Assembly: GCA_050942995.1 (NCBI GenBank)
Contig: JBMNOI010000168.1
Location: forward strand, 1 to 6,202
Reading direction: 5' to 3'
Origin: JBMNOI01 sp050942995
GTDB taxonomy: Bacteria; Chloroflexota; Anaerolineae; UBA1429
DNA length: 6,202 nt
How positions within the stretch are numbered: position 1 is the stretch's first letter; each line of letters opens with the position of its first letter. The notes below the pieces were generated by a model. That model searched no databases. It had not been told where the DNA came from and saw only the letters and a program-made list of their open reading frames with translations. Both the position numbers and the translations under genes were made by a program. Shown in pieces: positions 1 to 4,506 of the stretch.

Positions 1-177
1 CAAAAGTCACCCTTTCCTACCCGGGTCGCAGCAGCCGGCGCCCTGTTCGAGGTGAAATCGACAGCGGGGATGATTCGTTCGCTCCGGCCACGGCGACGAT
101 CACCATGGCCGGATACTCGTCCTGTGTAGTGCGACATGGTCGTTGCAGAAGGAGAGGCGGAGCGGCAACAGGCCCCG
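1..177. other. Non-coding or unassigned stretch downstream of ftsK
   Basis: No gene can be supported here. A minus-strand frame beginning with ATG at 137 stays open to the window edge (about 45 codons), but it has no Shine-Dalgarno sequence and no recognisable protein pattern. A plus-strand frame open from base 3 runs on antisense into ftsK and is probably a shadow. On the minus strand a GTG at 10-8 follows the purine-rich sequence TAGGAAAGG and could start a gene beyond the window, but too little is visible to judge. The one clear structure is a hairpin at 83-113, listed separately. Confidence 0.5.
83..113 (-). terminator. Terminator-like hairpin after ftsK
   Basis: Bases 83-93 and 103-113 form an 11-bp stem around a 9-base loop. 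The single non-Watson-Crick position (91/105) is a C/A mismatch in plus-strand RNA but a G-U wobble in minus-strand RNA, so the structure works only for transcripts coming from ftsK. It lies 65-95 bases past the ftsK stop codon. No uridine tract follows in the minus-strand sense, so it may be a 3'-end stabilising hairpin or a Rho-assisted end and not a classic intrinsic terminator. Confidence 0.35.
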
Positions 178-2478
178 TTACTGATCGTCGATCTCATCGT
201 CGGCGGCGAAGTCATCCTCCTCGTCATCCGAATCGCCGACATCCAGCACTACGCGAGAGCGCCCTCCACTTTCGGGCGGGCCGACGATGCCCAGCGCCTC
301 CAGTTCGTCGATGAGCCGCGCGGCTCGGGGATAGCCGATGCGCATCTGTCGCTGCAGAAAAGAGGCCGAGGCCTGCTCGTGCTGGCGCACCAGTTCGATG
401 GCCTGCGCCACCAGATCATCGCCTGAGGCATCCTCTTCCTGGTCCATATCGTCCCAGGGCGCCGATTCTCCGTCGGCCGCCTCGACGGCCTCGGTGATCT
501 CTCTGGCCCATTGCTGCCGAAGAAACGAGACCAGCTCATCGACCTCGCGCTCGGATACCCAACAGCCCTGGATACGCTGCAACTTGGGCGAATCGGGCGC
601 CATAAAGAGCATGTCGCCACGCCCCAACAACTTTTCGGCGCCGGGCGTATCCAGAATAACCCGCGAATCGACCTGCGAGGTCACGGCAAAGCTGATGCGT
701 GCCGGGAAATTGGCCTTGATCAGCCCGGTCACCACATCCACCGACGGGCGCTGGGTGGCGATGACCAGATGGATGCCCGTGGCACGGGCCATCTGCGCCA
801 ATCGACAGATGGTGCGCTCGACGTCGTCCGGCGCGGCCATCATCAGGTCGGCCAGCTCGTCGATGATGACCACCATCTTGGGCAGGGGATCCACCCCGCG
901 CGATTCGGCCGTCTGATTGTATCCGGCCAGATCGCGCGCCCCTGCCTGGGCAAACTCTTTATACCGCCGCTCCATCTCTCGCGTCACCCAACGCAGGGCA
1001 CTGATCACCTTGTCCACATCGACCACCACCGGCGCGACGAGATGGGGGATGCCGTTATAGCGCGTCAGCTCGACCCGCTTTGGGTCGATGAGCAAGAGTT
1101 TGAGCTGGTCGGGGGTATTCTGATACAGCAGCGACACGATCGTGGAGTTGAGGCACACGCTCTTGCCCGAGCCGGTGGCCCCGGCGATAAGCAGGTGAGG
1201 CATTGCGCTCAGGTCGGCTATCACCGCATCGCCCGAAACATCACGCCCCAGGGCGACGGCAAGACCGGAACGAACCTTACGGAAAAAAGGCGCCTCGATC
1301 ACACCGCGAAGTCCCACCACCGATTTGGCCGCATTGGGCACCTCAATCCCGACGATAGAGCGGCCCGGCACCGGGGCCTCGATACGGATCGGCGCCGCGG
1401 CCAGCGCCAGCGCCAGGTCGTTGGTGAGGGAAAGAATCTTGTTCACCCGAATCTTGATGCGGCGGGTGGTGCCATCGCGATCCTGTCGCTCGATAAAGCC
1501 CGGCTCAACGCCAAATTGGGTCACCACCGGCCCGCGATGCCACTCGACCACCTGTGCCGGGATACCGAAGGCATCCAGCGTCTCGGTGATGATCTCGGCT
1601 TTATGGCGGGCGTCGGCATCATCCCCGTTATCGGCCTCATCGGCCACCAGCAGATCGATAGGAGGCAGCCGCTTGTCTGACGCTCGTGAACGGGGTGCAG
1701 AGGCCTTGCGCTCTACGGTCCGTGAGGCCTTTTTTCGGGGAGCGGGCACTGCCTCAGGGGCGGGCGTCAAGGGTTTGGTGCTGCGCATTGTAGCAGGGCG
1801 CGGCCGGGGCGCCCGACTCGGAAGCGAGACGGTCTCCACAGCCGGCACCTGGGCGCGATGAGCCACAAGATAGGCCCGCAGCCGCATTCCGATCCACGCG
1901 CCGGCCCAACGAATGCGCCACCCAATGGGCGGCCAGTGCGGCGCGATAACCATATACAGCCCGCCCAGCACGATGCCGGTAAACAACACGCCACTGAGCA
2001 TGGTGCCCAGGTAGGGGACGGTGCTCTGGTAGAGGGCCCAGCCGATATATCCCCCGCGTTGTCCGGCGCGGGCCATATCCAGCGGATCTCCCACGCCCGT
2101 GACATGGGCCAGCCCCAGCCAGGCAAAGACCATCAACTCACTGCCGACAATGGCCTGCCAGCGGGGATGCCAGTACCCTTCGAGGGAATGGCGCAGCAGG
2201 AGGATCATCCCCCCCAGGATGAACAGCACCGCGAGAATCCATACTCCGGCGCCCACTCCCCGGCGCAGCAAGAGTATCCAGGCGTTGCCCAGATCTCCCG
2301 CATCCCGCGAAAAGAGCGCCACCAGCGTTAACAGACCGAGGATGATCAGGCCAAAGGCCAGCACTTCGACGACCGAGGCCCAACGATTCAGTTCGAAAGG
2401 GACCACTGCAGTCGCGCCGGTCGCACGGCCGGCGCGCGCACCGGACCTGCCCCCTGCACTTTTACGCGCCATATTCAC
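178..2478 (-). CDS. ftsK: DNA translocase FtsK/SpoIIIE family
   Basis: This is a membrane-anchored, ATP-driven double-stranded DNA pump that in known relatives clears and aligns chromosome termini at the division septum and activates XerCD recombination. The 766 residues show the full family layout. Four hydrophobic segments lie at about 36-57, 74-95, 109-127 and 157-178. A Pro/Arg/Lys-rich linker spans about 180-270. The alpha/beta motor domain runs from about 275 to 655, with Walker A GATGSGKS at 433-440 and Walker B VVIIDELADL at 536-545. A gamma-type winged helix (DNA orientation sensing) lies at about 686-746. A very acidic tail ends the protein. The linker is far shorter than in E. coli FtsK (1329 residues) and the size is close to SpoIIIE. 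The start may be the GTG at 2478, which has AGGG nine bases upstream, or the ATG two codons later. It lies 33 bases downstream of the S1 gene on the same strand, so co-transcription is likely. Confidence 0.96.
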   Translation of the reverse strand: MNMARKSAGGRSGARAGRATGATAVVPFELNRWASVVEVLAFGLIILGLLTLVALFSRDAGDLGNAWILLLRRGVGAGVWILAVLFILGGMILLLRHSLEGYWHPRWQAIVGSELMVFAWLGLAHVTGVGDPLDMARAGQRGGYIGWALYQSTVPYLGTMLSGVLFTGIVLGGLYMVIAPHWPPIGWRIRWAGAWIGMRLRAYLVAHRAQVPAVETVSLPSRAPRPRPATMRSTKPLTPAPEAVPAPRKKASRTVERKASAPRSRASDKRLPPIDLLVADEADNGDDADARHKAEIITETLDAFGIPAQVVEWHRGPVVTQFGVEPGFIERQDRDGTTRRIKIRVNKILSLTNDLALALAAAPIRIEAPVPGRSIVGIEVPNAAKSVVGLRGVIEAPFFRKVRSGLAVALGRDVSGDAVIADLSAMPHLLIAGATGSGKSVCLNSTIVSLLYQNTPDQLKLLLIDPKRVELTRYNGIPHLVAPVVVDVDKVISALRWVTREMERRYKEFAQAGARDLAGYNQTAESRGVDPLPKMVVIIDELADLMMAAPDDVERTICRLAQMARATGIHLVIATQRPSVDVVTGLIKANFPARISFAVTSQVDSRVILDTPGAEKLLGRGDMLFMAPDSPKLQRIQGCWVSEREVDELVSFLRQQWAREITEAVEAADGESAPWDDMDQEEDASGDDLVAQAIELVRQHEQASASFLQRQMRIGYPRAARLIDELEALGIVGPPESGGRSRVVLDVGDSDDEEDDFAADDEIDDQ

Positions 2479-2511
2479 CCATGTTTACCCTATCGATACA
2501 GTCGAAAATGT

Positions 2512-3531
2512 TTATTGAGCCGATTGCCCTAATAGATCGTCGTACAATTCCGAGCTGATTGCATCATCATCATCGCCGATCTCTCGCATGCTCAGCCCCA
2601 GACGATGATTCACGCCGTCGATGCGGACGATGCGCACCATCACCTCATCGCCCACCTGAACGATCTCGGCGGGATTCCCGGTGTTCTGCCCGGTCATCTC
2701 TGAGATGTGGATGAGGCCTTCCAGCCCCTCTTCGATCTGGGCAAAGGCGCCGAAATCTACTACATTGGTGATGGTCGCACGGATCATCTGCCCCACAGCA
2801 TACTTTTGCTGAACGATGGCCCAGGGGTTCTCCTGCAGGCGTTTGAGGCTGAGGGCAATGCGGCGATTATGACGATCGACACTCAGCACATATACGCGCA
2901 CTTGCTGGCCCAGATCCAGAATCTCGCGAGGATGGATGACCCGACCCCAGGAAAGTTCGGAGATATGGATCAACCCGTCCACTCCGCCGAGATCCACAAA
3001 GGCGCCGAAATCACAGAGGTTGCTCACAAAGCCGGTACGCGTCTGGCCGGGCTGAATCTCGGTCAGGACGCGATCCCCATCCTTGGGCCCCCAGATCGTA
3101 GCCCGCTCGGAAAAGACCAGCCGATTGCGACTGCGATCCAACTCGATGACCTTGAGGTCCAGCTCCTCACCCACCCATCGGGCCAGCTTTTCGTCGCGCG
3201 CATCGTCACCTTCGAATACAGGCATCTCTTTCAGTTGCGATGCGGGGACAAACCCCTGTAGCTTGTTCCAGCGTACCAGCAACCCACCCCGGTTCCAGCC
3301 GGTAACAATGCCCCTGACGATCTGCCCTTCGTGGAAAATTCGCGTGGCGTCTCCCCAGGCCGCGTCGATCTCGGGATGTACCTGGAACGTAGAGAGGCCT
3401 TCTTTCGCGTCGACAAAAGCCGACGACGGGGAATTAGAGGGTGAGGGCCTGTCACCATTAAAGTGATAACGGCGATAGGCCTCTTGAATAAAGTTCGAAA
3501 GCGATTCCAGACTATAATCACCCGTCAGCAT
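2512..3531 (-). CDS. S1 RNA-binding domain protein (ribosomal protein S1-like)
   Basis: The protein has 339 residues and three S1 (OB-fold) domains, at about 69-143, 161-233 and 247-318. The second and third are canonical, each with a DFGAF strand and a GLIHISE motif. The first is divergent (GGLLVRW, QGFVPASQL). Family knowledge: such proteins bind single-stranded RNA, and in the ribosomal S1 role they bring mRNA to the 30S subunit. E. coli S1 has six domains; short S1 homologues are common outside Proteobacteria. The N-terminal 65 residues and the acidic end (GDDDDAISSELYDDLL) are not S1 fold. I chose the ATG at 3531 because AAGGGGAG at 3546-3539 lies seven bases upstream; the ATG at 3597 would add 22 residues but has no ribosome binding site. 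It leads a likely two-gene unit with ftsK. It could be the cell's ribosomal S1 or a paralogue, so I give no gene symbol. Confidence 0.9.
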   Translation of the reverse strand: MLTGDYSLESLSNFIQEAYRRYHFNGDRPSPSNSPSSAFVDAKEGLSTFQVHPEIDAAWGDATRIFHEGQIVRGIVTGWNRGGLLVRWNKLQGFVPASQLKEMPVFEGDDARDEKLARWVGEELDLKVIELDRSRNRLVFSERATIWGPKDGDRVLTEIQPGQTRTGFVSNLCDFGAFVDLGGVDGLIHISELSWGRVIHPREILDLGQQVRVYVLSVDRHNRRIALSLKRLQENPWAIVQQKYAVGQMIRATITNVVDFGAFAQIEEGLEGLIHISEMTGQNTGNPAEIVQVGDEVMVRIVRIDGVNHRLGLSMREIGDDDDAISSELYDDLLGQSAQ

Positions 3532-3538
3532 CTCCACT

Positions 3539-3546
3539 CTCCCCTT
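3539..3546 (-). promoter_or_regulatory. Ribosome binding site that decides the S1 gene start
   Basis: On the minus strand the sequence reads AAGGGGAG, followed by seven bases and then ATG at 3531-3529. This is a strong match to the anti-Shine-Dalgarno sequence at ideal spacing. The in-frame ATG at 3597 has only weak purine content upstream, which favours the shorter protein. Confidence 0.75.
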
Positions 3547-3581
3547 ACGATCCGCAATCAAGGCACGACGAGCCACGATAC

Positions 3582-3595
3582 GGGCATAAATGCCC
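3582..3595 (-). promoter_or_regulatory. Small hairpin in the S1 mRNA leader
   Basis: The sequence GGGCATAAATGCCC is a perfect inverted repeat that can form a 5-bp stem with a four-base loop in the leader of the S1 transcript, about 36 bases upstream of the Shine-Dalgarno sequence. It overlaps the unused upstream ATG (3597-3595) and would help hide it. In E. coli the S1 gene is autoregulated through structured leader hairpins; a similar role here is inference only. Confidence 0.3.
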
Positions 3596-3660
3596 ATTGA
3601 TCCAAAAGACGATGTATTTATATGCAGGCAACATGATCCGATGCTTATCAGGGCATGTAA

Positions 3661-3689
3661 ACTTTACGCCATACGGACCGTATATGCAA
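3661..3689 (-). promoter_or_regulatory. Candidate promoter for the S1-ftsK unit
   Basis: Read on the minus strand, TTGCAT (3689-3684) and TAAAGT (3666-3661) are separated by exactly 17 bases. The -35 matches consensus at three positions and the -10 at four, so this is a modest promoter call. It would start transcription near 3654 and give a leader of about 120 bases before the S1 ATG at 3531. A perfect palindrome fills most of the spacer. An alternative nearby is TTTACA with GATCAT. Confidence 0.3.
3671..3683. promoter_or_regulatory. Operator-like palindrome ATACGGACCGTAT
   Basis: A perfect 6-1-6 inverted repeat sits entirely within the 17-base spacer of the candidate S1 promoter and abuts its -35 element. 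Short perfect palindromes in this position are typical binding sites of dimeric repressors or activators. No regulator gene is present in the window to pair with it. Confidence 0.35.
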
Positions 3690-3695
3690 ATCCGC

Positions 3696-3718
3696 ACGCG
3701 CGCCGAGCAGGGGCGCGT
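3696..3718. repeat. GC-rich hairpin in the divergent intergenic region
   Basis: ACGCGCGCC and GGGGCGCGT pair around the five-base loop GAGCA, with eight of nine positions matched (one G-G mismatch). It stands out in an otherwise AT-rich stretch. There is no uridine tract on either side, so it is not a standard terminator. It could insulate the two divergent transcription units or act as a protein site. Confidence 0.3.
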
Positions 3719-3725
3719 CATGCCG

Positions 3726-3737
3726 TTATGATCATAA
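3726..3737. promoter_or_regulatory. Perfect 12-bp palindrome TTATGATCATAA
   Basis: A fully symmetric 12-base sequence lies between the S1 gene and the pilin-like gene, roughly 110 bases upstream of the pilin -10 element. It could be an operator. Its AT-rich content makes chance occurrence more likely than for the GC-containing palindrome nearby. Confidence 0.25.
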
Positions 3738-3795
3738 TATAGGGAAAGGATGATGCAGATGCTCATAGAATAATGCGAACAGCAGCAGCGGTCAA

Positions 3796-3822
3796 GTGCA
3801 ATTTCCGACGCACAAGTTGCAC
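3796..3822. promoter_or_regulatory. Inverted repeat GTGCAA/TTGCAC at the pilin promoter
   Basis: GTGCAA at 3796-3801 and TTGCAC at 3817-3822 are exact inverted copies with 15 bases between them. The right copy is itself the candidate -35 hexamer of the pilin promoter, so a dimeric regulator binding here would control access to it. The arms are short, so this is suggestive only. Confidence 0.3.
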
Positions 3823-3845
3823 GATTGGCTCATGTGCCCTATGAT
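3817..3845 (+). promoter_or_regulatory. Candidate sigma70-type promoter of the pilin-like gene
   Basis: TTGCAC (3817-3822) and TATGAT (3840-3845) are separated by exactly 17 bases. The -10 matches five of six consensus positions and the -35 three of six. The predicted start near 3852 leaves a 34-base leader carrying AGGAGG at 3870-3875 before the GTG at 3886. The position excludes the upstream in-frame GTG at 3796, which lies before the promoter. Confidence 0.5.
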
Positions 3846-3885
3846 AAAGGGTATAGACGATCCGATTGCAGGAGGAGACATCGCT

Positions 3886-4059
3886 GTGAGGCGGCTCAAA
3901 CAATTCGCTCACGACGAAACCGGGGCCGACCTGGTGGAGTGGATCGTCGTCACCATCATCCTGTTTCTGGCGATCTTTGCCATCCTGCAGGCCGTAGGAG
4001 ACGACATTCTCCTCTTTATCCAGACAGTGCGCGAAGCCGCGCTGCGACTCATCGGCTAA
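3886..4059 (+). CDS. Flp/Tad-type (type IVb) pilin-like small membrane protein
   Basis: The product has 57 residues: a short basic N-terminus (MRRLKQFAH), the sequence DETGADLVEW, one hydrophobic helix (about 20-35) and a short amphipathic tail. Flp pilins are about 50-60 residues, are cut by a prepilin peptidase after a glycine, and carry Glu at +5 and usually Tyr at +6 of the mature chain. Here cleavage after G13 would give ADLVEW, with Glu at +5 and Trp at +6 and a mature chain of 44 residues. The GTG start is chosen because AGGAGG lies ten bases upstream and a promoter lies just before it. A longer frame from GTG 3796 adds 30 unpersuasive residues. No tad assembly genes are in view, so it is either an isolated pilin or served from another locus. 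A general single-span membrane protein remains possible. Confidence 0.65.
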   Translation: MRRLKQFAHDETGADLVEWIVVTIILFLAIFAILQAVGDDILLFIQTVREAALRLIG

Positions 4060-4085
4060 GTCGGGCGAGTTACATCGTCAGCCTT

Positions 4086-4114
4086 TTGACGCTGATTATC
4101 CTTTGTCGTATACT
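4086..4114 (+). promoter_or_regulatory. Strong sigma70-type promoter of the tRNA pair
   Basis: TTGACG (4086-4091) and TATACT (4109-4114) are separated by 17 bases; each hexamer matches consensus at five of six positions. Transcription would start near 4121, nine bases before the tRNA-Pro 5' end. This is the best promoter in the window and fits the high expression expected of tRNA genes. Confidence 0.8.
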
Positions 4115-4129
4115 CGGGTCGTGCTTATG

Positions 4130-4205
4130 CGGGGTGTGGCGCAGTTGGAAGCGCGCAGCGTTTGGGACGCTGAAGTCGGAGGTTCAAGTCCTCTCACCCC
4201 GACCA
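4130..4205 (+). tRNA. tRNA-Pro (anticodon TGG)
   Basis: This is a 76-base cloverleaf. The acceptor arms CGGGGTG (4130-4136) and CACCCCG (4195-4201) pair fully, with discriminator A4202 and an encoded CCA at 4203-4205. The anticodon stem CAGCG/CGCTG encloses the loop TTTGGGA, giving anticodon TGG at 4163-4165, which reads CCA and probably other proline codons by wobble. The T arm carries GGTTCAAGTCC. It is the first gene behind the promoter at 4086-4114 and is followed 16 bases later by a tRNA-Gly, so the two are probably made as one precursor. Confidence 0.95.
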
Positions 4206-4221
4206 GGCTCCCTTTTGACAA

Positions 4222-4293
4222 GCGGGCGTAGCTCAGGGGTAGAGCTCCTGCCTTCCAAGCAGGTTGTCGCGCGTTCAAATCGCGTCGCCCGCT
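4222..4293 (+). tRNA. tRNA-Gly (anticodon TCC)
   Basis: The acceptor arms GCGGGCG (4222-4228) and CGCCCGC (4286-4292) pair fully, with discriminator T4293. The anticodon stem CCTGC/GCAGG encloses CTTCCAA, giving anticodon TCC at 4254-4256, which reads GGA and GGG. The T-arm loop contains GTTCAAATC. The next genomic bases are CAC, so the CCA end is not encoded and must be added after transcription, unlike in the neighbouring tRNA-Pro. It has no convincing promoter of its own and is probably co-transcribed with tRNA-Pro. Confidence 0.95.
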
Positions 4294-4301
4294 CACTCGT
4301 G

Positions 4302-4325
4302 CGATCTCGTCGCAGATCGTTTATT
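4302..4325 (+). terminator. Weak hairpin terminator after the tRNA pair
   Basis: CGATCT (4302-4307) and AGATCG (4314-4319) form a 6-bp stem with a six-base loop, followed directly by TTTATT. It lies eight bases after the tRNA-Gly end. The stem is short, so it may act together with the much stronger hairpin just downstream. Confidence 0.4.
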
Positions 4326-4326
4326 C

Positions 4327-4368
4327 AGATCCGCCCCTCAGAGCACAAGTTGTCTGAGGGGCGGATCT
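4327..4368 (+). terminator. Strong hairpin with a perfect 16-bp stem
   Basis: Bases 4327-4342 and 4353-4368 are exact inverted copies, forming a 16-bp GC-rich stem with a ten-base loop. The sequence TATTTCA follows on the plus strand, a short and imperfect T tract. The position after the tRNA genes and before the transporter promoter fits a terminator that isolates the two units. On the minus strand the flank is AT-rich but lacks a T run, so plus-strand action is more likely. Confidence 0.65.
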
Positions 4369-4439
4369 ATTTCACTCGTGCGCGACCTCAGCAAAGGTGA
4401 TGGCCAGGCTCGTCGATGCTACACCGGCCACAGGCCGAA

Positions 4440-4467
4440 TAGACGTAACAGAGAATTTATATAAAAT
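4440..4467 (+). promoter_or_regulatory. Candidate promoter of the MFS transporter
   Basis: TAGACG (4440-4445) and TAAAAT (4462-4467) are separated by 16 bases within the AT-rich run TATATAAAATAAG, which contrasts with the GC-rich surroundings. The -10 matches five of six positions and the -35 four. It lies about 40 bases before the start codon and downstream of the tRNA terminator, where a promoter is needed. Confidence 0.4.
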
Positions 4468-4506
4468 AAGGACCGACTATCCAGACGAAGGAGCGATCCC
4501 CCCATC

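Larger units (their letters stand above)
4293..4382. repeat. 11-bp direct repeats flanking the tRNA terminator region
   Basis: TCACTCGTGCG occurs at 4293-4303, starting on the last base of tRNA-Gly, and again at 4372-4382, just past the strong hairpin. The two copies enclose both hairpins. The match does not extend in either direction. Confidence 0.5.

Noticed and set aside
880..887. A single GGGCAGGG match to the E. coli KOPS consensus for FtsK orientation
   Set aside because: One match inside a GC-rich gene is expected by chance, and orienting motifs differ between lineages.
511..1680. Long plus-strand open frame (389 codons) antisense to ftsK
   Set aside because: It lies wholly inside the well-supported FtsK motor-domain coding region on the other strand, has no recognisable domain and reads as a low-complexity His/Arg/Gly/Asp-rich shadow of GC-rich codons.
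2707..3261. Plus-strand open frame of 184 codons inside the S1 gene
   Set aside because: It is antisense to the canonical S1 domains and has no family resemblance; the S1 reading explains the sequence.
3619..3688. TATATGCA present twice (3619-3626 and 3681-3688)
   Set aside because: The copies are eight bases long in an AT-rich region, with no extension or further copies; chance is the simplest explanation.
3545..3766. Minus-strand 73-codon frame upstream of the S1 gene
   Set aside because: It has a Cys/Tyr/Ile-rich composition unlike its neighbours, crosses the candidate promoter and lacks a ribosome binding site at its start.
3796..3885. 30-residue N-terminal extension of the pilin-like protein from GTG 3796
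   Set aside because: That start lies upstream of the likely promoter, has no Shine-Dalgarno sequence, and would place extra residues before the short basic leader typical of Flp pilins.
4211..4220. TTGACA (4215-4220) just before tRNA-Gly, part of a CCTTTTGAC repeat also found at 4082-4090
   Set aside because: No -10 hexamer lies 16-18 bases downstream, where the tRNA body sits, so it is not a promoter. The 9-base repeat is probably chance.
3825..4400. 191-codon plus-strand frame running through both tRNA genes
   Set aside because: It overlaps the pilin-like gene in another frame and crosses two clear tRNA cloverleaves and the terminator hairpin.
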